A DNA stretch of 41,230 nt from Ruegeria arenilitoris (GTDB taxonomy: Bacteria > Pseudomonadota > Alphaproteobacteria > Rhodobacterales > Rhodobacteraceae): contig NZ_WPZO01000018.1 of assembly GCF_013031355.1 (NCBI RefSeq), positions 1 through 41,230 of the forward strand, read 5' to 3'. Made by a program: the position numbers and the translations under genes. The first letter of the stretch is position 1. Each line of letters begins with the position of its first letter. This document shows positions 7,471-15,739 of this stretch, in pieces. Under the pieces are notes generated by a model. It had not been told where the DNA came from and made no database searches. It worked only from the letters and a program-made list of their open reading frames with translations.

Positions 7471-9297
7471 TTATTCAGCAGCCTGCGTGCTTGAGTCAGC
7501 GTGTTTGTCGCGCTGACCATCACGGTAGAGAGCTTTGGTTAGTGAAACCATCATCAGACCCATCACCATGGTAAACGGTAGCGCGCCGATGATCATCGCA
7601 TTGCGGAGCGCATCCATCGGGTTGTTCTCGCCCGCCGCCAGGATCAGCGCGCCGATCACAGCCGTCAGGATCACACCCCAGATGATGCGGTGCTTGATGC
7701 CGGTTTCCTGGCTGCCGCCGGACATGATGGTGTTCATCACCAGAATGCCCGAGTCCGCAGAGGTCACCAGGAAGGTCATAATCAGGATCACGCACATGAC
7801 GTTCAGCATGGACAGCAACCCACCGTCGATCATGTAGGACAAGGTCACGAACAATTTGTTGGTGTTCGATGCGCCAATGATTGCACCTTCGGCAGCGCCC
7901 GCCAGTTCCAGATCAATTGCGGTGCCACCCAGAACGGTCATCCACGCGAAGCAAACAAGTGCCGGTGCCAGAACGCAACCCAGAATGAATTCACGCACCG
8001 AACGACCCTTCGAGATACGCGCCAGAAACAGGCCCACAAACGGCGAGAACGCGATCCACCAGGCCCAGTAGAAGGTGGTCCAGCCCGACTGCCAGCCAAA
8101 CTGACGGCCTTGTTCACCCGCAGCGTAAACCGCGGCCAGAGTTGTTTCGTCCAACTCGGCCGCTGCGCCTTCAAGACCGCTCTTGAAGCCGTCAAAGCTG
8201 CCCCATGCGTTGGTTGCGCCGCCCATCAGGTCAGCCGCATGCGCCTGTGCCTCCGCAGGCAGAGCCGCGGCAAAGGCTTCGGTCGACAACGGACCATATG
8301 CACCAAAGCTCAGCGAGAGGAAGTGCAGGAGGTAGTCAACCAGGGCTGTACCATAGGTGGTCATGGCAAAGACGAACGAGCCGAACACAACGAACGTGCC
8401 CAGCAGGATGATCGACAGAACAAGGTTCAGGTTCGACAGGTATTTAACACCACGCCCCACACCCGAGACAGCCGAGATGATCGACAGACCCATGATGACA
8501 ACCAGGCCTGCGATCAGGCCAACTTTGCTGGGGGTCGGAACCTCACCGCCCAAATCCATGATCCATTCCATGCCGGTGATGGCATACACACCGTCGATGA
8601 ACTGGCTGACACCAAAACCGATGGTTACGGACACACCGAGGATCGTTGCAACCACGCCCAGAACGTCAACCACATGGCCAAGGAACCCGTTCATCAGACG
8701 ACCGAACAACGGAGTAAGAGCCGCGCGAATGGTCAGAGGCATGTCACGAGTGTAGGCGTAGTAGGCCAGCGACAGGCCGGTCACCACGTAAATCGCCCAC
8801 GCATGGAAGCCGTAATGCAGAAAGGTATACCGATACGCGGACTGAATTGACTCAGGATCGTTACCCGCAACCGCACCGGCCACAACCTCGGGGTTAGATC
8901 CCCACAGGCCCAGCGGCTCGGCCGTGGCAAAGACCATCAGTCCAACACCCAACCCCGCGCCAAACATCATGGAAAACCAGGAAAAATTCGAAAACTCAGG
9001 CTTTTCACCTGCTGTTCCCATGACCCTCTTCCCGGTCGAGGGAAGGATTGCCACAACTACAAGGAAGACGACAAACAGTCCGACGATGACCACGTAGAAG
9101 CTGTTGAAAACCTCCAGGAGCCTACCGTTCCAACTGCCCAAAGTGCTGTTTGCATTGGCCGGGAAAACAAGCGCCCACAACACAAGGGCAACCATGATGC
9201 CCTTACTGATCAGCGCGATCGGGACGCTGTAGTTCTCATAGAAACCGGCATCTGCCGTTTCTATCTCCAAGTCCGTAAACGGCTCTCTAATTGACAT
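7471..9297 (-). CDS. BCCT-family (betaine/choline/carnitine) transporter
   Basis: The 608-residue inner-membrane protein has about 12 hydrophobic segments and the BCCT signature around residues 300-420: WTTFYWAWWIAFSPFVGLF followed by LARISKGRSVREFILG. Early segments include FVVFLVVVAILPSTGKRVMG and FGAGLGVGLMVFATAEPL. Such carriers import quaternary ammonium compounds (glycine betaine, choline, carnitine, proline betaine) with Na+ or H+. The neighbouring N-methyl-amino-acid demethylase-like enzyme suggests import of a methylated osmolyte for catabolism. I chose ATG 9297 because AGGGAGGAG lies 4-6 bases before it; a GTG at 9318 lacks this. A clear terminator follows. Its former regulator appears to have been disrupted by an IS3 element. 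Confidence 0.93.
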   Translation of the reverse strand: MSIREPFTDLEIETADAGFYENYSVPIALISKGIMVALVLWALVFPANANSTLGSWNGRLLEVFNSFYVVIVGLFVVFLVVVAILPSTGKRVMGTAGEKPEFSNFSWFSMMFGAGLGVGLMVFATAEPLGLWGSNPEVVAGAVAGNDPESIQSAYRYTFLHYGFHAWAIYVVTGLSLAYYAYTRDMPLTIRAALTPLFGRLMNGFLGHVVDVLGVVATILGVSVTIGFGVSQFIDGVYAITGMEWIMDLGGEVPTPSKVGLIAGLVVIMGLSIISAVSGVGRGVKYLSNLNLVLSIILLGTFVVFGSFVFAMTTYGTALVDYLLHFLSLSFGAYGPLSTEAFAAALPAEAQAHAADLMGGATNAWGSFDGFKSGLEGAAAELDETTLAAVYAAGEQGRQFGWQSGWTTFYWAWWIAFSPFVGLFLARISKGRSVREFILGCVLAPALVCFAWMTVLGGTAIDLELAGAAEGAIIGASNTNKLFVTLSYMIDGGLLSMLNVMCVILIMTFLVTSADSGILVMNTIMSGGSQETGIKHRIIWGVILTAVIGALILAAGENNPMDALRNAMIIGALPFTMVMGLMMVSLTKALYRDGQRDKHADSSTQAAE

Positions 9298-9918
9298 AAG
9301 GCTCCTCCCTGTTGTCACTCTTTCAATGCGATACCGCGCAGGTGAGCTGGCTTTGTCACAATGCGTCCGGCGCGCCTTTGGTTCGGATCAGTTCAAGGAC
9401 CTTCTCAAGCAAGACGGCGCATTTCATTACGCATACGGTTGGGGTGCGCTCGGGGAACTTCCGGCGGTTTTCGTCCGGCACGCGCGCTACCTTGTGCATG
9501 AAACGAAGTGATCAACTCGCCCGGTTTGCGATCCTGAGTCCCGCTAATTGTCCAGGGCAGAATGCAATTTTTACTTAATATCAGTCAAATTCAAATAAAT
9601 GAAATAAACTTCAAGAATATTGAAGTGCAATCATGGCGTTGCACAACGTTAACTTCTCCAAAGGAGGCTTTGATGCGGTATGAAAGGGTAATTCACGTAG
9701 GCTCAATCGTTAGATAGTGCGCTTGCACAAGCATTGGTACTGAACCCACTAAAGTGGTTTCCCTACCGCGAACGAACGGCGATTTCCGTTTGAAGCCTTT
9801 TAGCCGATCCGTTTCTTGCGCATTCGGTTCAGGTATTTCAACACCCGCAAGAACCGGGTCGCGCTGTACTTGTATCATTTCCTAGTTGATTGGCATGCAA
9901 ATTCAGAAAGGCATGCCC
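9298..9918. other. 620-bp intergenic region with an abandoned gene start
   Basis: The part next to the BCCT gene presumably holds its promoter. Around 9570-9640 the sequence is very AT-rich. At 9660-9667 there is a strong AAAGGAGG followed by ATG at 9673, but the frame closes after 14 codons at 9717. This looks like the start of a gene whose body was lost. The open frames at 9312-9578 and 9693-9878 show no recognisable protein. Confidence 0.45.
9673..9717 (+). pseudogene. Tiny ORF with strong Shine-Dalgarno, probable truncated gene start
   Basis: AAAGGAGG ends 5 bases before ATG 9673, and AT-rich promoter-like sequence lies upstream. The reading frame encodes MRYERVIHVGSIVR and then TAG. It could be a 14-residue leader peptide, but nothing downstream looks like an attenuator. 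Loss of the rest of a gene by deletion is more likely given the other debris nearby. Confidence 0.3.
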
Positions 9919-10674
9919 ATGGAACTTAAGGACAAAACCATCATCATTTCCGGAGCGAGCAGTGGGATCGGCGCTGCGGCCGCGCTTCTGTTTGCCTCGG
10001 AAGGAGCGAATGTTGTGTTGGGCGCTCGCCGGGAAGCTCAGCTGAACACACTCGTCGGGCAGATTACCCAGAGCGGCGGTCGCGCTGTTTGCCTTGCGGG
10101 CGACGTGACGGACGAAACGTACTCCGGGGATCTTGTTGATCTGGCGAAACGCCAGTTTGGCGGCCTTGATGGTGCATTCAACAATGCGGGCATTATGGGC
10201 GAGATGGGGCCAATTCCCGAAATGGAGCCAGGCAACTGGCAGTCAGTTCTTGCCACAAACCTTTCAAGTGCATTCTTCGCGGCAAAAGCGCAGATACCGG
10301 CAATAGAGGAACGCGGCGGCGGGTCTATAGTATTCACCGGAACTTTTGTCGGTTTCAGCAATGGGGGTATGCCTGGCATGGGAGCCTATGCTGCATCAAA
10401 GGCAGGTCTGATTGGTCTCGTGCAGTCTCTGGCATCTGATCATGCAGCCAAAGGCGTCCGTATCAACACCATTTTGCCGGGCGGCACTAAAACCGACATG
10501 GCTGGCGATGATCCTGCGGCGCACGACTTTATTGCCAGTTTGCATCCCCTGAAACGCATGGCAGAGCCAAAGGAAATTGCCCAATCTGCTTTGTTCTTGT
10601 TGTCAGACAGGGCAAGTTTCGTAACAGGTTCTCCGGTCGCCGTTGACGGTGGCATGGCGACCCGCCTGCTTTGA
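9919..10674 (+). CDS. SDR-family oxidoreductase
   Basis: This classical short-chain dehydrogenase of 251 residues has every key motif: the cofactor loop SGASSGIGAAAA (residues 11-22), NNAGIMG near residue 86, the active-site GAYAASKAG (Tyr-x3-Lys) near 155-160, and the PGG turn after it. A C-terminal FVTGSPVAVDGGMATRLL is the usual SDR ending. An arginine in LGARR (after the second strand) suggests NADP(H) preference. I chose ATG 9919 (MELKDK) because AGAAAGG precedes it at suitable spacing; 9913 and 9886 are alternatives. The gene is single, ended by a strong hairpin. Substrate unknown. Confidence 0.9.
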   Translation: MELKDKTIIISGASSGIGAAAALLFASEGANVVLGARREAQLNTLVGQITQSGGRAVCLAGDVTDETYSGDLVDLAKRQFGGLDGAFNNAGIMGEMGPIPEMEPGNWQSVLATNLSSAFFAAKAQIPAIEERGGGSIVFTGTFVGFSNGGMPGMGAYAASKAGLIGLVQSLASDHAAKGVRINTILPGGTKTDMAGDDPAAHDFIASLHPLKRMAEPKEIAQSALFLLSDRASFVTGSPVAVDGGMATRLL

Positions 10675-10681
10675 ATATCTG

Positions 10682-10706
10682 CCGTTGGTTGCTTCGCAAC
10701 CAACGG
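10682..10706 (+). terminator. Hairpin terminator after the SDR gene
   Basis: CCGTTGGTTGC and GCAACCAACGG form a perfect 11-bp stem around a TTC loop, 8 bases after the SDR stop. It is followed only by CCGTTTCC, so the T-tract is weak, but position and stem strength support termination. Confidence 0.7.
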
Positions 10707-10834
10707 CCGTTTCCGATCACACAACGTGATTGCGCGCACCATCCGAATTCGCGGTGAACGTCGTCTTGGAAGGGCAGCGCCACTGCAGATTGAATGTCCG
10801 GATAAAGTGCGCGCGTCAGGCGCTGGCTTCTTGC

Positions 10835-10963
10835 TTAGGCAGGTGCTGCCTCTATTCTGAGGCCCGCTTCAAACCCATTTGCCAGTCTTCGCTGGATAGT
10901 TAAATGCTCGCCGCGGAGAAACCGCGTCAGAACCTCCGTGCCTGCTGTGAGAGCGTCATCAGC
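10835..10963 (-). pseudogene. Possible gene-end remnant
   Basis: On the minus strand, just past the NmrA-like gene, 42 codons with coding-like composition read HADDALTAGTEVLTRF, LRGEHLTIQRRLANG and FEAGLRIEAAPA before a TAA at 10835. No start codon with a ribosome binding site is visible. It could be a leftover 3' end from a deleted gene or chance; the family is not recognised. Confidence 0.2.
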
Positions 10964-11825
10964 ATGTCTTTAGGGTTGGCAAAAACACCTCACTCGCAAA
11001 ATCCCGAAACGACCGCGGTGCCTTGCCGGTGATTTTCTGGACATTACTGCTTGTAAAGGCGCCCCAACCCGAGGCGTAAGCCTGTCCATAGTCCTGCGCC
11101 AGCGCAGCCATCCATTGGCCCCATCCCGCTCCTTCGATTGCGGCGTACATATCTTCGGGTGGCACAGGGGCATAGGATATCGGTTTTCCAAGCAGCGTAC
11201 TCATGACACCGGCAACATCGAAATAGCTGATCACCTCCGGCCCGGTAAGTTCCAGGGTCTGGCCGTCGAAATCCGACAGAGCGCATTCGACCGCGCAGGC
11301 CGCAATGTCGCGGGCGTCAATCATGCCCATTTTACCGTAGCCGGTGGCGAAGGAAAACTGCGCCTTCTGTCTGATCTGATCCGCGGCTATGAACATGTTT
11401 TGCATGAACAGATTAGGCCGCAGGAAAACGTGGCGCAGCCCGCTTTGCGCAATCTCCGCCTCTGTGCTGCCATGGGCGCGGGTGTTATTGGTCGGACCAT
11501 CTGGGTCAGCTTTGATTGCCGATATGCGGACAATCTTTTGTGCACCCGCCGCTATGGCCGCTTCAATCACGTTGGATGCCTGTTCTTCCGCCTGCGGGCC
11601 GGCCGGGGTCAGCAGCACCACCGTTGCAACCCCTTGAAGCGCAGAGTCGAGGGACTGCCGGTCTTCAAATGCTCCTATCACAGGTTCTGCGCCGTGGTCG
11701 GAAACCAATGCTGCCTTTTCGGCGTTGCGAATGAGGGCCTTTACCTCCATCCGGCGTTCCTGGTCGAAGAGGCGCAGGACGTCAGTGCCGATTGTGCCTG
11801 TGGCTCCCGTGACGAGTATACTCAT
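10959..11825 (-). CDS. NmrA-like NAD(P)-binding protein (quinone-oxidoreductase/azoreductase-like SDR)
   Basis: The 288-residue protein opens with the Rossmann motif ILVTGATGTIGTDVLRLF. It has the features of the NmrA/QorB group: VVLLTPAGPQAEEQASNVIEAA, HVFLRPNLFMQN, and YGKMGMIDARDIAACA near residue 165, LTGPEVISYFDVA near 200. Members reduce quinones or act as NADP sensors. Its ATG overlaps the VOC gene's stop (ATGA), so the two are translationally coupled. It is transcribed divergently from the LysR gene at 12280, the usual arrangement for a LysR-controlled target. Confidence 0.87.
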   Translation of the reverse strand: MSILVTGATGTIGTDVLRLFDQERRMEVKALIRNAEKAALVSDHGAEPVIGAFEDRQSLDSALQGVATVVLLTPAGPQAEEQASNVIEAAIAAGAQKIVRISAIKADPDGPTNNTRAHGSTEAEIAQSGLRHVFLRPNLFMQNMFIAADQIRQKAQFSFATGYGKMGMIDARDIAACAVECALSDFDGQTLELTGPEVISYFDVAGVMSTLLGKPISYAPVPPEDMYAAIEGAGWGQWMAALAQDYGQAYASGWGAFTSSNVQKITGKAPRSFRDFASEVFLPTLKTC

Positions 11826-12181
11826 TTCGTCGCCTCGGCCCAGATTGCCAGCTCATTGCCATTTGGATCAGCGAAGTGAAACCTTTGCCCACCCGGAAAA
11901 GAGTAGATTTCGCGAAGAATCGGTGCACCGGCATCTTTGACCGCAGCCAGCGCGGCTTCCAGATCATCAGAGAAGAGGATGACCAGAACACCTGGTTTCT
12001 GAACGGGCGTTTTGTCCTCGCCGTTGAAGCCGCCGTCGATACCCGCACCGGTGAAGCTCAGATATTTGGGACCCCATTCCTGAAACTCCCAGCCAAAGAC
12101 TGAACCGTAAAACTGCTTGGTCGCGGTCGGGTCTGTCAGCGGAAATTCGATGTAGTTGATCGTGTTGGCAATAGGCGCCAT
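11822..12181 (-). CDS. VOC-family (glyoxalase/bleomycin-resistance fold) protein
   Basis: The 119-residue protein is a single VOC-fold chain: NTINYIEFPLTDPTATKQFY, then FGWEFQEWGPKYLSF, and the second module VLVILFSDDLEAALAAVKDAG and FHFADPNGNELAIW. Two beta-alpha-beta-beta-beta modules are expected, and the E near the end (GNELAIW) is a usual metal ligand. GAAGAGG lies 8 bases ahead of ATG. It is the first gene of a two-gene operon with the NmrA-like protein and probably acts on or binds a small electrophile such as a quinone or glutathione adduct; this is inference. Confidence 0.9.
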   Translation of the reverse strand: MAPIANTINYIEFPLTDPTATKQFYGSVFGWEFQEWGPKYLSFTGAGIDGGFNGEDKTPVQKPGVLVILFSDDLEAALAAVKDAGAPILREIYSFPGGQRFHFADPNGNELAIWAEATK

Positions 12182-12279
12182 GGGTCAAACCTCTTCAGAA
12201 CTGTTTGCAGAATTCTAACATTTCCCTATTTTGGATAAATATCGGATTCTGAAACCTAAGTTCCATATTTGGGAGGGAT

Positions 12280-13167
12280 ATGCCGAGTTTCGACGCCATT
12301 GCAATCTACGCCCAGGTTGCTCAATCCGGGAGTTTCACGGATGCGGCAAAGGTGTTGGGCATGCCGCTCTCTTCTGTCAGCCGAAAGGTGTCCGAGCTGG
12401 AAGCTGATCTGAACACCCGGCTTATCGATCGAAGCAAGCGCCAGATCAGATTGACGAAGGCGGGCCTGGCCTATTTCGAACTTTGCCGCCGAGGGATAGA
12501 CACGCTGGCTTACGCCAACCGACTGATTAGTGATCGGCACAGTGACACCTCGGGCACGGTCACCATCACGGTTCCCCCAAATCTGCTGGAGGTGCTGTTT
12601 CTGGACGCCATCGAGACATTTCAGTTGCGGTACCCCAATGCACGCCTGCGGGTTCTGGTGTCGGAACGCACGTTGGATTTTGTTGATGATGGCGTTGATG
12701 TTTCATTTCGGGTTGCTCCGCCAGAACACCCTGATCTCGTGGTCAGGACATTGCTGAAGTACCGACACAAGTTGGTCGCTGCCCCCGGCTACATGGCGGT
12801 CAATACGACACCTCAAGAGATATCGGATCTGGAAGATCACAGGACCATCGGCTTTGGGTTCCTCACGTCCGGCTCGGTGAACTGGTCGCTGTCAAAACAG
12901 GGGCAGACAGAAAATTTCCGCTTTGAACCTGACTTGTCCGTCAATGACTATGCGGCGGTCAAAGCAGCGGTTCTGGCTGGACAAGGCATTGGCGAGTTGC
13001 CCGAACCTCTTTGCGAAGAGATCTTGCGGACCGGAGAGCTCATCGAGGCCTTGCCGGACTGGCGCCTGCCCGAGATCCGGCTCTACGCCGTCCATGCAGG
13101 AAACACATCGCTTTCAAAACTGGCGCGTCTGTTTCTGGACGTCGTGGTTTTACGAATGAAGGGATGA
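12280..13167 (+). CDS. LysR-family transcriptional regulator
   Basis: The 295-residue protein has the LysR winged helix-turn-helix at residues about 3-62 (AIYAQVAQSGSFTDAAKVLG, then PLSSVSRKVSELEADL, RLIDRSKRQIRLTKAG) and a substrate-binding effector domain from about residue 90. GGGAGG lies 4 bases before ATG. It is divergent from the VOC-NmrA operon across 98 bases, so it likely controls that operon and itself. It belongs to the LysR type common in front of quinone/electrophile detoxification genes, as with the second LysR at 15740. Confidence 0.92.
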   Translation: MPSFDAIAIYAQVAQSGSFTDAAKVLGMPLSSVSRKVSELEADLNTRLIDRSKRQIRLTKAGLAYFELCRRGIDTLAYANRLISDRHSDTSGTVTITVPPNLLEVLFLDAIETFQLRYPNARLRVLVSERTLDFVDDGVDVSFRVAPPEHPDLVVRTLLKYRHKLVAAPGYMAVNTTPQEISDLEDHRTIGFGFLTSGSVNWSLSKQGQTENFRFEPDLSVNDYAAVKAAVLAGQGIGELPEPLCEEILRTGELIEALPDWRLPEIRLYAVHAGNTSLSKLARLFLDVVVLRMKG

Positions 13168-13169
13168 TT

Positions 13170-13202
13170 GGAGCGTTGGGATATGAACATGCCAAACGCT
13201 CC
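13170..13202 (+). terminator. Hairpin after the LysR gene
   Basis: GGAGCGTT and AACGCTCC form an 8-bp stem extended by two more GC pairs across a mismatch, starting 3 bases after the stop codon. No T-tract follows, so it may be a transcript-stabilising or Rho-assisted structure. Confidence 0.45.
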
Positions 13203-13326
13203 TGACTATCCGCGGGAAGGCGCTGTCTTCCCCTTCGGGCGGCCCAATGGACAATATTCTGTTCCCGGTTAGGCCAGTTGGATGCGGCTTTTCCCCGAAA
13301 CCGCTTAAACGATTTCGTCTGAATTT

Positions 13327-13704
13327 CTATAGCGCCGAGATATCTACGTAGACAGCGTAGTCAGCCACCTTATCTCCTTGCAGGCCGAGGCGTGTGGCAA
13401 ACGGAACTTCATGCTCGCTGTTGTCGTTGCGTGTGTAATGGACCGTGCCGTCACAAAACACCGTGTCGCCGATTGACCAGATGCCGGTGATTGTGTGGCG
13501 CATGGCAGAGATGGTCTGAAAGAACGCTTCGTTGGCTCGATGGACAGGTTCGCGCCCGGTGACCGGATCGAAGTTCCCGAGGCGGAATGTGACGTCTTCG
13601 GTTACAAATCCGGCAACGTCGCCTGCGTTCATAGCATCGACGGCTGCATAGAGTTCGGCAACCAGTGGTGCATGCGGCGAACTGTGTTCATTGGTGATCT
13701 GCAT
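13327..13704 (-). CDS. SnoaL-like / NTF2-fold protein
   Basis: The 125-residue protein has the SnoaL/NTF2 pattern: an opening helix VAELYAAVDAMNAGDVAGFV, then TEDVTFRLGN, a middle helix REPVHRANEAFFQTI, and strands HTITGIWSIGDTVFCDGTV. Such proteins are cone-shaped and bind small hydrophobic molecules; some are isomerases or cyclases. Its ATG lies 17 bases inside the end of the EamA gene, with GGAG seven bases ahead, so it is the last gene of the GST-EamA-SnoaL operon. Confidence 0.87.
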   Translation of the reverse strand: MQITNEHSSPHAPLVAELYAAVDAMNAGDVAGFVTEDVTFRLGNFDPVTGREPVHRANEAFFQTISAMRHTITGIWSIGDTVFCDGTVHYTRNDNSEHEVPFATRLGLQGDKVADYAVYVDISAL

Positions 13705-14677
13705 CTTTATTCTCCATGGTAGATGATTGGCGAGTTGTGGCGTTTATTGGTAATCTGGCCCGCCTTTTGGGCGAGAGACGCCGGAGATGGGCGAGGCGGA
13801 TGTGCCCGTTGGTGAGGGCCAAACCAAGAAAGAGCATCGCAAGCGCCACAACCAAAGTGAGGCGGATTGGTTCGCCAAAAGCCAGGGCTCCGAAGCCAAT
13901 GCCGAAAAGAGTGGCAAAGTACCCGACCTGGGCAAATCCGACGCCATCTGTGCGCCGCTGCACCTCGAATGTCAGCACGTAGCTGAATGCGGTGATCAGT
14001 CCGATTCCGATGATCGCGGCAATCGGGCCGGGATCTGATGAGCCGGGCCCGATTTGTCCACTTACAAGGACTGGCAGACCGATCACCAGCAGTTGCAGAC
14101 CCAAAGTTCCGGCCGCCAGCGCCATGGGATCACCGTCCGGCGGGTAGGCACGGCTGCGAAAGACATTGCCCATTGCCAGCAGAAGCGGGCCGGCCATCGC
14201 AACAGCAATCCAGTGCGGCGCGACGTCTGACAGGTCAAAACCGCTATGAGTCGCAAAGCTGATGCCAGCCAGCCCGATCAAAATCCCGATCAGCCGGTAT
14301 GCGGGCAACATTCGCTTTTCGACCAAAGCCGTGATCGCAAATGTGAAGAGCGGTGAGAGCGTGACCAGCGCCGAGTAGAAGCCGGTCGAAACGTGACCCA
14401 ACACTTTATACCCAATCAGGGCCGGGCCGCTGATGCCGAGGATGCCCGCCCCCAGATAGTAAGCCAGATACCTGCGATGCAGCGGGGGACGCTTGCCGGA
14501 AATCACCCCAATGACGAACAGAACCAGGCTTGCGATCAGGAGCTGCCAGAACAAGGCCAGTTGTGGCGCGACGCCCGCAATTGCCACAAACTTGGTCAAA
14601 GTAAAACTGACCCCAACCAACGCACCAATGGTGATGATCAGGGCTGTCGGTGGAAGATGTGCGACAAAACGGGGCAT
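13688..14677 (-). CDS. EamA/DMT-family membrane transporter
   Basis: The protein (about 329 residues) has around ten hydrophobic segments in two repeated EamA halves, e.g. LALFWQLLIASLVLFVIGV and SPLFTFAITALVEKRMLPAY (a characteristic EamA loop) in the first, and GLITAFSYVLTFEVQRRT then FGIGFGALAFGE in the second. DMT carriers usually export metabolites, amino acids or drugs. The start ATG 14677 overlaps the GST stop as TGATG, with AAAGGGAG ahead. Position between a glutathionyl-hydroquinone-reductase-like enzyme and a SnoaL protein suggests export of a detoxification product. Confidence 0.9.
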   Translation of the reverse strand: MPRFVAHLPPTALIITIGALVGVSFTLTKFVAIAGVAPQLALFWQLLIASLVLFVIGVISGKRPPLHRRYLAYYLGAGILGISGPALIGYKVLGHVSTGFYSALVTLSPLFTFAITALVEKRMLPAYRLIGILIGLAGISFATHSGFDLSDVAPHWIAVAMAGPLLLAMGNVFRSRAYPPDGDPMALAAGTLGLQLLVIGLPVLVSGQIGPGSSDPGPIAAIIGIGLITAFSYVLTFEVQRRTDGVGFAQVGYFATLFGIGFGALAFGEPIRLTLVVALAMLFLGLALTNGHIRLAHLRRLSPKRRARLPINATTRQSSTMENKDADHQ

Positions 14678-15627
14678 CACGCGGCTCCCTTTGTCAGTTT
14701 CGTTATTACGTAGTTTAGTTCTGGCCCGATCGGGATGATGCCGCTTGGGTTGATGTGGCGGTGGCTGAGAAAGTAATGCGCGCGGATATGCTGCATATCG
14801 ATCGTTTCAACAACGCCAGGCAGTTGAGAGAAATTCGCCAGGTAGCGCGAAAGGGCTGGGTAGTCCGCGATCCGGTTCCGGTCGATCCTGAAATGCGTCA
14901 CATAGACGGGATCGAACCGCAGGAGTGTCGGAAAGAGCTTCAGGTCAACCTCGGTCGGTATTGCGCCAGCCAGAAAACGCTGTGTTTTCAGCGCTGCTTC
15001 GACAACGTCCAGCGCTACATAGAGCTGATGGGCTGCCTCGTCATAGGCGTCCTGTGTGGTCGCAAAGCCGACACGATAGACGCCATTGCGAATGGGAGCT
15101 TGGATTATCTCTGCCAGCCGGTCGATCTCGGTGGCGAATTCTGTCGGGTAGAGGTCCGGACCACTCGTGTCCGTGAAAGCGGTGTTGAGCATCCGCATGA
15201 TATCTGCGGAGTCAGTGCTGACGATCTGACCGCTGAGCTTATCTAACAATAACGGGACAGTAATCGCACCGGTATGGGCCGGCGCGGCGCGTTGATAGAC
15301 CTGATAGAGGTGTCGGTCACGCGGTACACCGGCCGTCTCGTCAAAGCTGGATTGGTCGATGACCCATCCGTCCTCGGACATTACCGGGTCCATCCAGGTA
15401 ATGCCGATGGCATCGCGCAGCCCTTTGAGCGACAACACCAGGTCGACGCCATGACACCATGGGCAAGCCTTGGACATATAGAGGTGGTAACGCCCAGGAA
15501 CCGCCGGAAAATCCGCCCGGGCCTCCGAACTGATCCAACCATGAAAGGAGCTGGGCAACCGTTGAAAACGACCATCAGATTGCGCTGGCTTGTCGCGCAG
15601 AATTCCATTGATGAGCATTTTGGGCAT
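14677..15627 (-). CDS. Glutathione S-transferase, Xi class (glutathionyl-hydroquinone reductase-like)
   Basis: The sequence has the Xi-class GST layout: N-terminal extension with RLPSSFHGWI, then the thioredoxin-fold active site YMSKACPWCHGVDLVLSL, and an SDSADI-like segment (SGQIVSTDSADIMRMLN) that binds glutathione. The helical C-terminal half includes FLAGAIPTEVDLKLFPTLLR and FDPVYVTHFR, typical of glutathionyl-hydroquinone reductases, which reduce glutathionyl-hydroquinones. The usual CPWAHR is here CPWCHG, with a second Cys three residues after the catalytic one. GGAGG is 5 bases before ATG 15627; 15639 is less likely. It leads a three-gene operon divergent from a LysR gene. Confidence 0.9.
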   Translation of the reverse strand: MPKMLINGILRDKPAQSDGRFQRLPSSFHGWISSEARADFPAVPGRYHLYMSKACPWCHGVDLVLSLKGLRDAIGITWMDPVMSEDGWVIDQSSFDETAGVPRDRHLYQVYQRAAPAHTGAITVPLLLDKLSGQIVSTDSADIMRMLNTAFTDTSGPDLYPTEFATEIDRLAEIIQAPIRNGVYRVGFATTQDAYDEAAHQLYVALDVVEAALKTQRFLAGAIPTEVDLKLFPTLLRFDPVYVTHFRIDRNRIADYPALSRYLANFSQLPGVVETIDMQHIRAHYFLSHRHINPSGIIPIGPELNYVITKLTKGAA

Positions 15628-15739
15628 GGCTGCCTCCATCCAATACGTGATGAGGACGACTTAACGTGTTTCCCAGGGTGCGATAATTGGCTGACTGGTA
15701 TACTTAAGGGTGACGAAAAGTTGACCATGCGAGGGTAAC

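Noticed and set aside
7690..8850. 386-codon plus-strand open frame
   Set aside because: It is antisense to the BCCT gene, rich in Gln/His/Arg, lacks a ribosome binding site, and the minus-strand BCCT protein is unmistakable.
11115..11879. 254-codon plus-strand frame
   Set aside because: Antisense to the NmrA-like gene, Cys/His/Arg-rich, no start signal.
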